Source: Nocardia sp. NBC_01503 (GTDB lineage Bacteria > Actinomycetota > Actinomycetes > Mycobacteriales > Mycobacteriaceae). From it: a stretch of DNA of 64,000 nucleotides. The notes under the pieces were generated by a model. The model had not been told where the DNA came from, did no database searches, and saw only the letters and a list, made by a program, of their open reading frames with translations. How positions within the stretch are numbered: position 1 is the first letter of the stretch; each line of letters begins with the position of its first letter. Positions 15,324-24,154 of this stretch are shown here, piece by piece. Location: positions 8,060,001 to 8,124,000 of the forward strand of contig NZ_CP109596.1 of the NCBI RefSeq assembly GCF_036327755.1, written 5' to 3'. Both the position numbers and the translations under genes were made by a program.

Positions 15324-18300
15324 TCAACTCGCCAGGCAGCCCGGGCCGAGTAGTGCCTTGAGATCGCCCATGAGCGCCGAAGACGGTGAAACCCGCAGGT
15401 TGTCGGCCACTTTCAGGGTGGTGGTGCGTTCGCGGGAGCCGACATGCTTGATGATGACGTCCGCGGTGCCGGGGTGACTGTTCAGCACCCGCTTGAGCGC
15501 GCCGATCTTATCCGGGGTGCAGAGCCGGGTCGGAATGATCACCGACAGCGGCTTCTCCACACCGATATGCGAAAGGTCCGGCACCACAAGGTCATTGGCG
15601 ATCAGCGAGATGCGATCGTCACGCGCGGAGACGCGGGCCTTGACCAGCACGATGGCGTCCTCGGTGACATCCATCCCGTAGACCGAGTAGGACTGCGGGA
15701 AGAACAGCACCTCGATACCACCGCTGAGATCTTCCAGCTGCGCGGAGGCCCAGGCCAGGCCGTTCTTATTGACGCGGCGGGTGACGCTGGCGAAGATACC
15801 GCCGATGGTCACCTGCTGGCCGTCCTTGACATCACCTTCGAGAATCGTCGGAATCGCCGTATCCGATTGCGCCGCAAGCACATGCTCGACGCCATTGAGC
15901 GGATGTCCGGAGACGTACAGGCCCAGCATTTCGCGTTCGAGGGCGAGTTTATGCTTGGACTCCCACTCCTCGTCGGGCACCTTCACATTGAAGACGCTCG
16001 CCATGGAATCGTCGTCGTCCAGCCCGCCGAAGAGATCGAACTGGCCGATGGCCTCGGCCTTCTTGGTCGACATGACCGCGTCGATGGCATCGGAGTGCAC
16101 CAGCAGCAGACCCTTGCGCGGATGTCCGAGCGAGTCGAAAGCGCCTGCCTTGATGAGGGATTCGGTGACCTTCTTGGAGCAGGCCGTCGCATCCACCTTG
16201 TTCAGGTAGTCGGAGAAGTCGGTGAACTTCGACTTCTCCTTACGGGCGGCGATGATCGAGGAGACCACATTCGCGCCGACATTGCGGACCGCGCCCATAC
16301 CGAAGCGGATATCGCCACCGACGGAGGCGAATTCGATTTCGGACTCGTTCACATCCGGCGGCAGCACCTGGATGCCGAGGCGACGGCAGTCGGCCAGGTA
16401 GATGGCGGCCTTGTCCTTGTCGTCGCCGACGGAGGTGAGCAGACCGGCCATGTACTCGGCCGGGTAATTGGCCTTGAGGTAGGCGGTCCAGAAGGAGACC
16501 AGACCGTAGCCCGCGGCATGCGATTTGTTGAACGCGTAACCGGCGAACGGAAGAATGGTGTCCCACAGCGCTTTGATGGCGGGCTTGGAGAAGCCGTTGT
16601 CCATCATGCCCTTTTCGAAGCCCTCGAATTCGGCTTCCAGGACCGAGGCCTTCTTCTTACCCATGGCGCGGCGCAGAATATCCGCTCGGCCGAGCGAGTA
16701 CCCGGCGACCTTCTGCGCGATCTGCATGATCTGCTCCTGATACACGATCAGGCCGTAGGTATCACGCAGGATGTCCTTCAGGGGCTCTTCGAGCTCCGGA
16801 TGGATGGGTTTGACCTCTTGGCGCGCGTTCTTGCGGTCGGCGTAGTCATTGTGCGCGTTCATGCCCATGGGGCCGGGGCGATACAGCGCGAGCACGGCGA
16901 CGATATCCTCGAAGCCGGTGGGGATCATCCGGCGCAGCAGATCGCGCATGGCGCCGCCGTCGAGCTGGAAGACGCCGAGAGTGTCTCCGCGCGCGAGCAA
17001 TTCGTAGGTGGCGGGATCTTCCAGCGGCAGGGTGTCCAGGTCCAGGTCGATACCGCGGTTGTTCTTGATATTGACCAGCGCGTCACCGATGACGGTCAGG
17101 TTGCGCAGGCCCAGGAAGTCCATCTTCAACAGGCCGATGGCCTCACACGACGGGTAGTCCCAGCCGGTGATGATCGCGCCGTCCTGCGCGCGCTTCCAGA
17201 CCGGGATGGCGTCGGTGAGCGGTTCGGACGACATGATGACCGCGCAGGCGTGCACGCCGGCATTGCGGATCAGGCCCTCGAGGCCGCGGGCGGTCTCGTA
17301 GATCTTGTTGACGTCCGGATTGGTATTGATGAGCTCGCGGACCTCGGCGGCCTCTTTGTACCGCTCGTGTTCGGGATCCATGATGCCCGAGAGCGGAATA
17401 TCCTTGGCCATGATCGGCGGCGGCAGCGCCTTGGAGATCTGATCGGCGATGGCGAAGCCGGGCTGGCCGAACTGGACGCGGGCCGAATCCTTCAGCGCCG
17501 CTTTGGTTTTAATCGTACCGAAGGTGATCACCTGGGCGACGCGGTCGCTGCCCCACTTATCGGTGGCATAGCGGACCATCTCACCGCGGCGGCGATCGTC
17601 GAAGTCGATATCGATATCGGGCATGGAGACGCGCTCGGGGTTGAGGAACCGCTCGAACAGCAGACCATGCGGGATCGGGTCGATATTGGTGATGCCCATC
17701 GCGTACGCGACCAGCGAACCGGCGGCCGAACCACGACCCGGGCCGACATTGATGCCGACCGAGCGGGCGTAGGTGATGAGGTCGGCGACGATGAGGAAGT
17801 AGGCCGGGAAGCCCATTTCGATGATGACGTCGAGTTCGAAGTCGGCACGCGGCAGGTAGTCGCCCGGAATGCCCTTGGGGAAGCGGCGATTCAGCCCCTC
17901 CATCACCTCGTGACGCAGCCAGCTGCCCTGGGTCTCGCCCTCGGGGACCGGGAAGACGGGCATGCGGTCGCGGTGTTCCCACACATCGTCATACGGCTGC
18001 ACGCGCTCACCGATGAGCACCGTATTGTCGCAGGCCCCGGGGACCTCCGCGTCCCAGATGGCGCGCATCTCCTCGGCGGACTTGAGGTAGTAGCCGGAGC
18101 CGTCGAACTTGAAGCGGGTGGGGTCCGAGAGCGTCTTACCGGTCTGAATGCACAGCAGCGCTTCGTGATTGCCCGAATCGGACTCGTGCACGTAGTGGCA
18201 GTCATTGGTGGCCAGCGGCGGAATGCCCAGCTGTTTGCCGACCATGAGCAGACCCTCGCGAACACGGCGCTCGATGGACAGGCCGTGATCCATGATCTCC

Positions 18301-18872
18301 AGGAAGAAGTTCTCCGGGCCGAAGATCTCCTGCCATTTGGCGGCGGCCTCGAGGGCTTCGCGCTCCTGACCCAGGCGCAGGCGGGTCTGCACCTCGCCCG
18401 AGGGGCAGCCGGTGGTGGCGATGATTCCGGCCGCGTGCTCGGCGATGATGTCGGCGTCCATACGCGCCCACTTGCCGAGCTGACCCTCGATGGAGGCGAG
18501 GCTGGAGAGCTTGAACAGGTTCCGCAGCCCCTGCGCGTTCTCCGCGACCATGGTCATATGCGTGTACGCACCCGAACCGGAGACGTCATCGCTCTTCTGC
18601 GAGGGATCGCCCCACTGCACGCGCTTGGTGTTGAAGCGGGATTCGGGCGCGATATACGCCTCGATGCCGATGATCGGCTTGATCTCGAGCTTCTTGGCGG
18701 AGTTGTAGAACTCCGAGGCGCCGTACATGTTTCCGTGGTCGGACATGCCGACGGCGGTCATGCCCAGCCGTTTGGCCTCTTTGAACAGAGGCGTGATCTT
18801 CGCCGCGCCATCGAGCATCGAGTACTCGGTGTGGTTGTGGAGATGGACGAATGATCCCGACGAGGCTGACAC
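15324..18872 (-). CDS. dnaE1: DNA polymerase III subunit alpha
   Basis: The replicative polymerase subunit, 1182 residues, the normal length for DnaE. The PHP domain begins HLHNHTEYSMLDG, followed by GMSDHGNMYG. The palm holds the catalytic aspartates in NVGPGRGSAAGSLVAYAMGI and MPDIDIDFDD. Helix-hairpin-helix and OB-fold segments (ITIGGIFASVTRRVNKNG) lie near the C-terminus. It acts with clamp loader and beta clamp. The start GTG 18872 is preceded by TAGTAT at a 6-nt distance, so the transcript is probably leaderless. Its location between ilvA and the lspA/RluD pair matches dnaE1 (Rv1547). The long open frame on the opposite strand is a high-GC shadow. Confidence 0.97.
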   Translation of the reverse strand: MSASSGSFVHLHNHTEYSMLDGAAKITPLFKEAKRLGMTAVGMSDHGNMYGASEFYNSAKKLEIKPIIGIEAYIAPESRFNTKRVQWGDPSQKSDDVSGSGAYTHMTMVAENAQGLRNLFKLSSLASIEGQLGKWARMDADIIAEHAAGIIATTGCPSGEVQTRLRLGQEREALEAAAKWQEIFGPENFFLEIMDHGLSIERRVREGLLMVGKQLGIPPLATNDCHYVHESDSGNHEALLCIQTGKTLSDPTRFKFDGSGYYLKSAEEMRAIWDAEVPGACDNTVLIGERVQPYDDVWEHRDRMPVFPVPEGETQGSWLRHEVMEGLNRRFPKGIPGDYLPRADFELDVIIEMGFPAYFLIVADLITYARSVGINVGPGRGSAAGSLVAYAMGITNIDPIPHGLLFERFLNPERVSMPDIDIDFDDRRRGEMVRYATDKWGSDRVAQVITFGTIKTKAALKDSARVQFGQPGFAIADQISKALPPPIMAKDIPLSGIMDPEHERYKEAAEVRELINTNPDVNKIYETARGLEGLIRNAGVHACAVIMSSEPLTDAIPVWKRAQDGAIITGWDYPSCEAIGLLKMDFLGLRNLTVIGDALVNIKNNRGIDLDLDTLPLEDPATYELLARGDTLGVFQLDGGAMRDLLRRMIPTGFEDIVAVLALYRPGPMGMNAHNDYADRKNARQEVKPIHPELEEPLKDILRDTYGLIVYQEQIMQIAQKVAGYSLGRADILRRAMGKKKASVLEAEFEGFEKGMMDNGFSKPAIKALWDTILPFAGYAFNKSHAAGYGLVSFWTAYLKANYPAEYMAGLLTSVGDDKDKAAIYLADCRRLGIQVLPPDVNESEIEFASVGGDIRFGMGAVRNVGANVVSSIIAARKEKSKFTDFSDYLNKVDATACSKKVTESLIKAGAFDSLGHPRKGLLLVHSDAIDAVMSTKKAEAIGQFDLFGGLDDDDSMASVFNVKVPDEEWESKHKLALEREMLGLYVSGHPLNGVEHVLAAQSDTAIPTILEGDVKDGQQVTIGGIFASVTRRVNKNGLAWASAQLEDLSGGIEVLFFPQSYSVYGMDVTEDAIVLVKARVSARDDRISLIANDLVVPDLSHIGVEKPLSVIIPTRLCTPDKIGALKRVLNSHPGTADVIIKHVGSRERTTTLKVADNLRVSPSSALMGDLKALLGPGCLAS

Positions 18873-18878
18873 GCAGAC

Positions 18879-18884
18879 ATACTA
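18879..18884 (-). promoter_or_regulatory. -10 hexamer of dnaE1 (leaderless)
   Basis: TAGTAT on the minus strand, 6 nt before the GTG start, with no Shine-Dalgarno sequence. Confidence 0.45.
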
Positions 18885-18967
18885 AGCGCCCCCACCGACG
18901 AGTTCCGAAGGCACGCGGAAGCGACTTGCGACTTCGGCGTTTCGCGGTCTGCGTGTCGTGGTGAAGG

Positions 18968-19855
18968 TCACTCGCGGAGCTGCGAAACCGGTGCGGAATC
19001 GGACACTTCGAGGGGTTCGCCCGCCTGCGCGCGCGACAGCGCGACGGTCGCGACACACATGACGACCACCGCGACGAGAACGAATCCGGTGCCGATCGGA
19101 CCGCTGCGGAGTCGCTCGTCCAGCACCGTGATTCCGACGAACGCGGCGACGAGTGGTTCGGCGATCGTGAAGGCCGGAAGGCAGGCCGCGAGCGATCCGG
19201 CTTGATAGCCACGCTGTTGCAGATAGACACCGCCGACGCCCGTGACCACCAGTACGTAGATCTCCCAACTGGTGAGCGCCGTCGTGATCCCCTGGCCGAA
19301 CAGCCGAGTCACATTCGCGGTCAACGCCGCCGACACACCGACGAGCGTGCCGCCCGCCCCACCGAGTAGAAGTGCCCGCAGCGCAGGCGTTTTCACGACC
19401 CGCGCACCGATGACGCCCGCCGCCACCACCCCGAACACCAGGCCGAGCGGCAGCACCCACCGATGCCACGGCGCGGTGTCGAGCCCCTCGGTGGGGTCAC
19501 CGACAATCAGGAAGATCGCCAGCGCGACCGACAGTGCCAGCGCGTTCACCCACATCCCGGGCGTGGTCTTGCGCCCGCCGTACCGGGCCGCCATCGGCAG
19601 CGCGAACACCAGCGCACTGACCAGGATCGGCTGCACGATCAGCACCGAACCCAGCGCCAGCGCGGCCACCTGAAACGCGAATCCCCCACCGTCCCCGATC
19701 ATCCCGGCCCACCAGGTCGGATTCTTGATCAGCGCCCGCATCAGCCCTTCGCCCTCGGGCACCTCGGACGCGGCCCGCTGCTGCGCCACCGCCGACACCG
19801 CGAACAGCAGAGCCGCGATAAACGCACAAATCACCGCACCGAGAGGAAGCTGCAC
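18968..19855 (-). CDS. DMT-superfamily transporter (NIPA/EamA-like)
   Basis: A 295-residue membrane protein with nine or ten hydrophobic helices. It opens with a helix (GAVICAFIAALLFAVSAVAQQRAA) typical of the DMT branch found in actinobacteria. Conserved small-residue patterns follow: GGFAFQVAALALGSVLIVQPILVSALVFALP and the C-terminal TIAEPLVAAFVGITVLDERL, where the PExxE-like ExL...DER signature is characteristic. Substrate unknown; this branch is often annotated as EamA or NIPA-like (magnesium). The start is GTG 19855. A hairpin separates it from the following gene on the same strand. Confidence 0.8.
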   Translation of the reverse strand: MQLPLGAVICAFIAALLFAVSAVAQQRAASEVPEGEGLMRALIKNPTWWAGMIGDGGGFAFQVAALALGSVLIVQPILVSALVFALPMAARYGGRKTTPGMWVNALALSVALAIFLIVGDPTEGLDTAPWHRWVLPLGLVFGVVAAGVIGARVVKTPALRALLLGGAGGTLVGVSAALTANVTRLFGQGITTALTSWEIYVLVVTGVGGVYLQQRGYQAGSLAACLPAFTIAEPLVAAFVGITVLDERLRSGPIGTGFVLVAVVVMCVATVALSRAQAGEPLEVSDSAPVSQLRE

Positions 19856-19868
19856 TGCCCCAGTCTGC

Positions 19869-19904
19869 CGTCCGGCCCCGCTCCCCGAACGGCAGGGCCG
19901 GACG
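19869..19904. terminator. 10-bp hairpin upstream of the DMT transporter
   Basis: CGTCCGGCCC and GGGCCGGACG with a 16-nt loop, between the DMT start and the end of the serine hydrolase gene (both minus strand). It would end transcription of the hydrolase gene. Confidence 0.45.
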
Positions 19905-19912
19905 CGCAGAGA

Positions 19913-21163
19913 TCAGGCGGCGCGGGAGGCGGGGAGTTGGGTGGTGCGACGCGCCGAGCGCGCGCCCCGCACCACCAGCGGCAGCACCCATGCCGACGCG
20001 AGTTGGTCCGTGGTGAGGGAGGACAGGGAGAGGCGGTTGTGCACGAAACCCACCGAGAGGCCGCGGTTGGGGTCGGCCCAGCCGAAGGAGCCGCCCAGGC
20101 CGATATGGCCGAAACCCGCTCTGGCGCCGGGCATCGGGAGGGAGTGGTAGCCCATACGCCACATCATGGGGAAGTACATGAGAGCGTGGTCGAGGCTGTA
20201 GGTCTCGATGTGGCGCATGGTCTTCATGGTGGCGGGGCTCAGGAAGCGGCGGCCCTGGGACATACCGCCGTTGGCGAGTGCGCCGTAGAGGGTGGCGAGA
20301 CCGGTGGCGGTGCAGACGCCGTTTCCGGCGGGGAGTTCGGTGTCGAGGATGGGTGGGATATCGCCCTCGAGGAAATCCTCCAGGCCGGGGAGGAACAGGG
20401 CGCGGGCGGCCGCGCCCAATGCGCCCGGAAGCGAATAGGCGCGGCCCAGCACCAGGGAGACGTAGGTGGTGCCGACGAAGCCCAGGCGACCGCCGTGCAT
20501 GGTCGCGGCCGTGGTCGCGGAGGTGGCGGGCGGACGGCCGAGGTGGATGCCGTCGGTGCCGAGGGGTTCGGCGATCTCGGTGCGGAAGAGTTCGGCCATA
20601 CCGCGCCCGGTGACCGCGCGCGCCAGACCGGCCAGCAGCCAACCGTAGGTCAGGGCGTGGTAGGTCGGAGTGCCCAGCAGGTGATCGGGTTTCGCGGCGG
20701 CCAGGCGCTGCTCCATCAGCTGGTGGTCGAGAATGTCGTCCAGGCCCGCGGCGATATCGGGGAGGCCGGACAGCCCCGCACGATGGGAGAGCAGGTGGCG
20801 CACGGTGATTCGCTCTTTGCCGTTGGCGGCGAACTCCGGCCAGTAGGCGGCGACGGGTGTGTCGTAGTCGATGAGGCCGCGGTCCGCCAGGCGGTGAATG
20901 ACCGTTGCGGCAATACCTTTGGTGGCGGAGAAGACGATCGCGCCGGTATCGGCGGTCCAGGGGGTGGCGGGGGCGGATTCACCGGCCCAGATCTCCACCA
21001 GCGGGGTGCCGTGCAGGTGCACGGTGAGCGCACCGCCGGCACCGGGCTGCCCGCCCATCAGGCGTGCGAAAGTCCTTATCAGGGGGCCGAATTCGGGGGT
21101 CGCGTAACCGCCCACGCCGGTGGGTAGATCCGCGAGATCGGGGGCGGTGGCGACAGTGCTCAT
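19913..21163 (-). CDS. Beta-lactamase-fold serine hydrolase (class C-like esterase)
   Basis: A 416-residue member of the beta-lactamase (PF00144) family of esterases, peptidases and PBP-like proteins. The catalytic SxxK is S79-A-T-K82 (VFSATKGIA). A Tyr motif lies in PTYHALTYGWL, and the C-terminal GHIGLGGSFGWADP is in the place of the KTG-box. There is no signal peptide, so it is cytoplasmic, like the EstB-type esterases and the M. tuberculosis LipE/LipD proteins. ATG 21163 was chosen; a longer frame would run into the promoter of the divergent gene at 21294. Substrate not predictable. Confidence 0.85.
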   Translation of the reverse strand: MSTVATAPDLADLPTGVGGYATPEFGPLIRTFARLMGGQPGAGGALTVHLHGTPLVEIWAGESAPATPWTADTGAIVFSATKGIAATVIHRLADRGLIDYDTPVAAYWPEFAANGKERITVRHLLSHRAGLSGLPDIAAGLDDILDHQLMEQRLAAAKPDHLLGTPTYHALTYGWLLAGLARAVTGRGMAELFRTEIAEPLGTDGIHLGRPPATSATTAATMHGGRLGFVGTTYVSLVLGRAYSLPGALGAAARALFLPGLEDFLEGDIPPILDTELPAGNGVCTATGLATLYGALANGGMSQGRRFLSPATMKTMRHIETYSLDHALMYFPMMWRMGYHSLPMPGARAGFGHIGLGGSFGWADPNRGLSVGFVHNRLSLSSLTTDQLASAWVLPLVVRGARSARRTTQLPASRAA

Positions 21164-21280
21164 CGACTCACGGTACGAGCCGCGCCCGGGCGACGGCAAT
21201 GGAATGAACCGGACAGTTACCGGGCATGGCCCAGAGGTTACCTCGGGTGTCGAATCGGTAATGCACATGTGACCCGCGCG

Positions 21281-21286
21281 TAGGCT
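21281..21286 (+). promoter_or_regulatory. -10 hexamer, leaderless start at 21294
   Basis: TAGGCT followed by 7 nt and ATG 21294. Confidence 0.45.
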
Positions 21287-21293
21287 CGGGATC

Positions 21294-22679
21294 ATGCGTG
21301 CACTGCGGTCGCTCTCACTGGGCCTGTTCGTCGTGCTGGCCATGGTGGCGGCGGGCTGCTCGGACTCGAAGACCGAGACCTCACCGGTGGTCGGCGACTG
21401 GAACGGGAAGATCGAGATTCCGGATCATCCGCTCGAGGTCGGGGTCACCTTCGGCTCCGACGGCAAAGCCACCGTTGATATTCCGACCCAGGCGGTCGTG
21501 GGCAAACCCCTCACCGATGTCCGGACCGGCAACGATGACGTCGGCTTCACCGCCCCGGATTTCCCGGGCACACCCACGTTCAAGGGCAAATACGACAAAG
21601 CCTCGGACAGCATCGCGGGCGACTTCACCCAGTCCGGCCAGACGGTGCCGCTGCATCTGACGCGCGGACGCCTCGCCTCGATGGCCCGGCCGCAGCAGCC
21701 CCAACCGCCGTGGCCGTACCGGTCCGAGGATGTCAGCTATCGCAGCGGAGACATCACCATCGCCGGGACGCTGACCGAGCCGAAGACCGGCGGACCGCAT
21801 CCGGCGGTCGTACTCGTCACCGGCAGCGGTGCGCAGAATCGCGATGAGGAACTGCTGGGGCATAAGCCGTTCCTGCTGCTCGCCGATACCTTCACCCGCG
21901 CCGGATACGCCGTGCTGCGCACCGATGACCGGGGTGTCGGCGGTACCGGCGGTGATCTGTCGCAGTCCGATTACCAACAGCTCGCCGACGATATCGGCGC
22001 CGGAATCACCTTCCTGCACGGGCGTTCGGAGATCGACGGCAAACGCATCGGTTTGCTGGGCCACAGTGAAGGCGGCTACCTCGCACCGCTGTACGCGGCG
22101 CGACCGGACAGCGGTGTGGCCTTCGTGATCATGCAGGCCGGACCGGCGGTCACGGGCGCGGATGTCCTGCTGGAACAGAATCGGATCATTCTGACCGCAC
22201 AGGGCGCGACCCCCGAGCAGATCTCCGAACAGCTCGCCTACGTCTCCGGACTGGTCGATATCGTGCACACCGGTGATCTGGCGGCGGCCAAGAAGTACGC
22301 GCAGCAGCACAATGACAGCCTGCCGCCCGAACGCAAACAGCCCGAGGCCGCCATCGACCAACTGGTATCGCCGTATATGGCCGCGCTGATCAATTACGAT
22401 CCGGCCCCGGCACTTTCGGCGCTGCGGGTACCGGTGCTCGCGGTGTACGGGACCAAGGATGTGCAGGTTCCGGCGACCCAGAGCGAGGGGCCCGCGCGCG
22501 CACTGCTCGCGGCGGATCCGGATGCCACGGTGCATGTCTTCGACGGGCTCAATCACCTCATGCAGCCCGCGCAATCCGGGCTGCTCACCGAATACGCCAC
22601 CATCGGGACGACCGTCGACCCGCAGGTACTGGATATGTACACGAACTGGCTCACCCAGCGCTTCCCACCGAAACGCTAG
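21294..22679 (+). CDS. Alpha/beta-hydrolase lipoprotein
   Basis: A 461-residue exported lipoprotein. Signal sequence with lipobox VAAGC (Cys22). An N-terminal beta-rich domain of about 120 residues (VVGDWNGKIEIP...) comes before the hydrolase domain, as in the YuxL/FrsA-like peptidase group in which a DUF3887-like module precedes the hydrolase. Catalytic residues: Ser in LLGHSEGGYLAP, Asp in VYGTKDVQVP and His in FDGLNHLMQ. VTGSGAQNRDEEL provides the oxyanion hole. It probably hydrolyses an ester or short peptide at the cell surface. Divergent from the serine hydrolase; 26 nt from the methyltransferase that follows on the same strand. Confidence 0.85.
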   Translation: MRALRSLSLGLFVVLAMVAAGCSDSKTETSPVVGDWNGKIEIPDHPLEVGVTFGSDGKATVDIPTQAVVGKPLTDVRTGNDDVGFTAPDFPGTPTFKGKYDKASDSIAGDFTQSGQTVPLHLTRGRLASMARPQQPQPPWPYRSEDVSYRSGDITIAGTLTEPKTGGPHPAVVLVTGSGAQNRDEELLGHKPFLLLADTFTRAGYAVLRTDDRGVGGTGGDLSQSDYQQLADDIGAGITFLHGRSEIDGKRIGLLGHSEGGYLAPLYAARPDSGVAFVIMQAGPAVTGADVLLEQNRIILTAQGATPEQISEQLAYVSGLVDIVHTGDLAAAKKYAQQHNDSLPPERKQPEAAIDQLVSPYMAALINYDPAPALSALRVPVLAVYGTKDVQVPATQSEGPARALLAADPDATVHVFDGLNHLMQPAQSGLLTEYATIGTTVDPQVLDMYTNWLTQRFPPKR

Positions 22680-22705
22680 GGCATTTCACCGAGAGAGTGA
22701 CCGAT

Positions 22706-23323
22706 ATGGGTATCTACGAGAACCACGTCCTCCCCCGCATTGTCGATCTGTCCTGCGGGTCGGCCATGCTCGATCCGGTGCGCGAGCAGACCTGCGAGGG
22801 TCTGCACGGGCGGGTGGTGGAGATCGGCTTCGGATCGGGGCGCAATGTGCCGTTCTATCCGGGCGCGGTGGATTCGGTGACCGCCGTCGAACCGGTGGAT
22901 CTAGGCTGGCGAATGGCGGGCAAACGACTGGCCGCCGCCACGGTACCGGTCGAGCGGTCCGGACTGGATGGACAGTCACTGCCGTTCGCGGACAACAGCT
23001 TCGATTCGGCGCTGTCGACCTGGACGCTGTGCACCATTCCCGATGCGGCGGCCGCACTGGCGGAGTTGCGGCGAGTGCTGGTGCCCGGCGGCACTTTTCA
23101 CTTCGTCGAACACGGACTCGCTCCGCATGCCGAGGTCCAGAAATGGCAGCATCGATTGAATCCGGTACAGCAGCGGCTCTTCGGTGGCTGCAATTTGAAT
23201 CGCGAAATTCGCGTCATGATCGAGAATTCGGGCTTCGAGATTCGCGAAGTGGATCACTTCTACGAGGGTATGGCCCCGAAGTTCATGGGCGCGCTGGCAC
23301 GGGGCGTGGCGATCTCGGTGTGA
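22706..23323 (+). CDS. Class I SAM-dependent methyltransferase
   Basis: A 205-residue methyltransferase of the Methyltransf_11 type. SAM-binding motif I is VVEIGFGSGRNVPFYP, with the acidic ribose-binding residue in VTAVEPVD. Motif II-like LPFADNSFDSALSTWTLCTIPD and VPGGTFHFVEHG follow. It resembles the METTL7-like actinobacterial methyltransferases whose target is unknown. ATG 22706 was chosen; GTG 22697 in frame also has GAGAG close by. The C-terminus KFMGALARGVAISV may contact membranes. It is probably co-transcribed with the upstream hydrolase. Confidence 0.85.
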   Translation: MGIYENHVLPRIVDLSCGSAMLDPVREQTCEGLHGRVVEIGFGSGRNVPFYPGAVDSVTAVEPVDLGWRMAGKRLAAATVPVERSGLDGQSLPFADNSFDSALSTWTLCTIPDAAAALAELRRVLVPGGTFHFVEHGLAPHAEVQKWQHRLNPVQQRLFGGCNLNREIRVMIENSGFEIREVDHFYEGMAPKFMGALARGVAISV

Positions 23324-23348
23324 GAGCGCCGACGCCCCGCTCCGGGTA

Positions 23349-23750
23349 CTACCGCTCCGGCCAGCCACCGTACGGAACGGTGATCAACTCCAGGTAATGG
23401 CCGTTGGGATCGGTGAAGTAGATACCCCGGCCACCGTCATTGTGGTTGATCTCGTTCACGGCCTGCATACGCGGATCCGCCCAGTAGGTGAGCCCGCGCT
23501 CCTGAATCTTGCGGTAGGCCGAATCGAATTCGTCCTCCGAGACCAGGAAGGCGTAATGCGTGGGGTGAATGCCGCCAGGAATATCCGGCGGGCTCTTGGC
23601 GAAGTCGAAGGTGACGCCGTTATGCACCGGCAGTGCGATGAACGGGCCCCACTCCGCCCCCACCTCCAAACCAAGGATGTCCGCCCAGAATTCGGCGGTC
23701 TCCCGATTGTCCTTGCTCGCGACAATGGTGTGGTTGAACTGAATAGTTAT
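23349..23750 (-). CDS. VOC (glyoxalase/dioxygenase fold) protein with a non-standard start codon
   Basis: VOC-family protein, 133 residues when read from codon 23750. Typical features are the N-terminal strand TIQFNHTIVAS, EFWADILGLEV, HYAFLVSEDEFDSAY and the C-terminal metal-ligand region GRGIYFTDPNGHYLELIT with a Glu ligand. The family domain starts well upstream of the first ATG/GTG/TTG in frame (TTG 23669), which would remove the first beta-strand and His of the metal site. The upstream frame is open and a strong AGGAG lies 7 nt before ATA 23750, so ATA appears to be the start. A point change from ATG, or a sequencing error, is the simplest explanation. Confidence 0.75.
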   Translation of the reverse strand: MTIQFNHTIVASKDNRETAEFWADILGLEVGAEWGPFIALPVHNGVTFDFAKSPPDIPGGIHPTHYAFLVSEDEFDSAYRKIQERGLTYWADPRMQAVNEINHNDGGRGIYFTDPNGHYLELITVPYGGWPER

Positions 23751-23915
23751 GGGAATTCTCCTGTGTCCGTGGCGATCCCGACCCTGGACCGGTGCAAGTC
23801 GGCCGACAGGAGCACCGCCACGCCTTCGAAGTTAGCCAATGAACGGACGATCCGCCAACCATCCTGTGGCAGGCGTCACAGGATGGTTGAGGCGATCAGC
23901 TAACTCCGGGCCGCG

Positions 23916-24122
23916 CTACTTCTGCGCGGAGGCCGAGGCCGAGAACGTGCTGAGCAGGCAGATCACGCTCTGCGGGAACTGCTGAACGCAGACGGTGCCC
24001 GCCACGTCGGCGTTCTGCGTCGGAGCCTGGTCCAGCGGTACGGCCGAGGCGGTGGCGACGGCGGACAATGGCGCGAACAGCAGGGCGCTCGCCAGGACTC
24101 CGGCACGGAAACGATTGCGCAT
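23916..24122 (-). CDS. Small secreted protein with a Cys pair
   Basis: Hypothetical protein of 68 residues with a signal peptide (MRNRFRAGVLASALLFAPLSAVATASA). The mature peptide has about 40 residues and contains VCVQQF and VICLLS, giving two cysteines that could form a disulphide. No family recognised. It sits between the VOC gene and the two-component regulator, all on the minus strand. GGAAGGAAA lies upstream of the ATG. The signal peptide supports its being real. Confidence 0.6.
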   Translation of the reverse strand: MRNRFRAGVLASALLFAPLSAVATASAVPLDQAPTQNADVAGTVCVQQFPQSVICLLSTFSASASAQK

Positions 24123-24154
24123 GAGGGTATTTCCTTCCGTAATGACTATCGATC

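Noticed and set aside
15444..18854. Long antisense open frame over dnaE1.
   Set aside because: Arg/Asp/Gly/His-rich with no domain, and the sense strand encodes a full-length DnaE.
21164..21343. A longer serine hydrolase starting inside the divergent gene.
   Set aside because: It would cover the promoter and start of the 21294 gene; the domain starts at ATG 21163.
22697..22705. GTG 22697 as the methyltransferase start.
   Set aside because: Possible, but ATG 22706 has GAGAG at a better distance and matches the family N-terminus MGIYENHVLPR.
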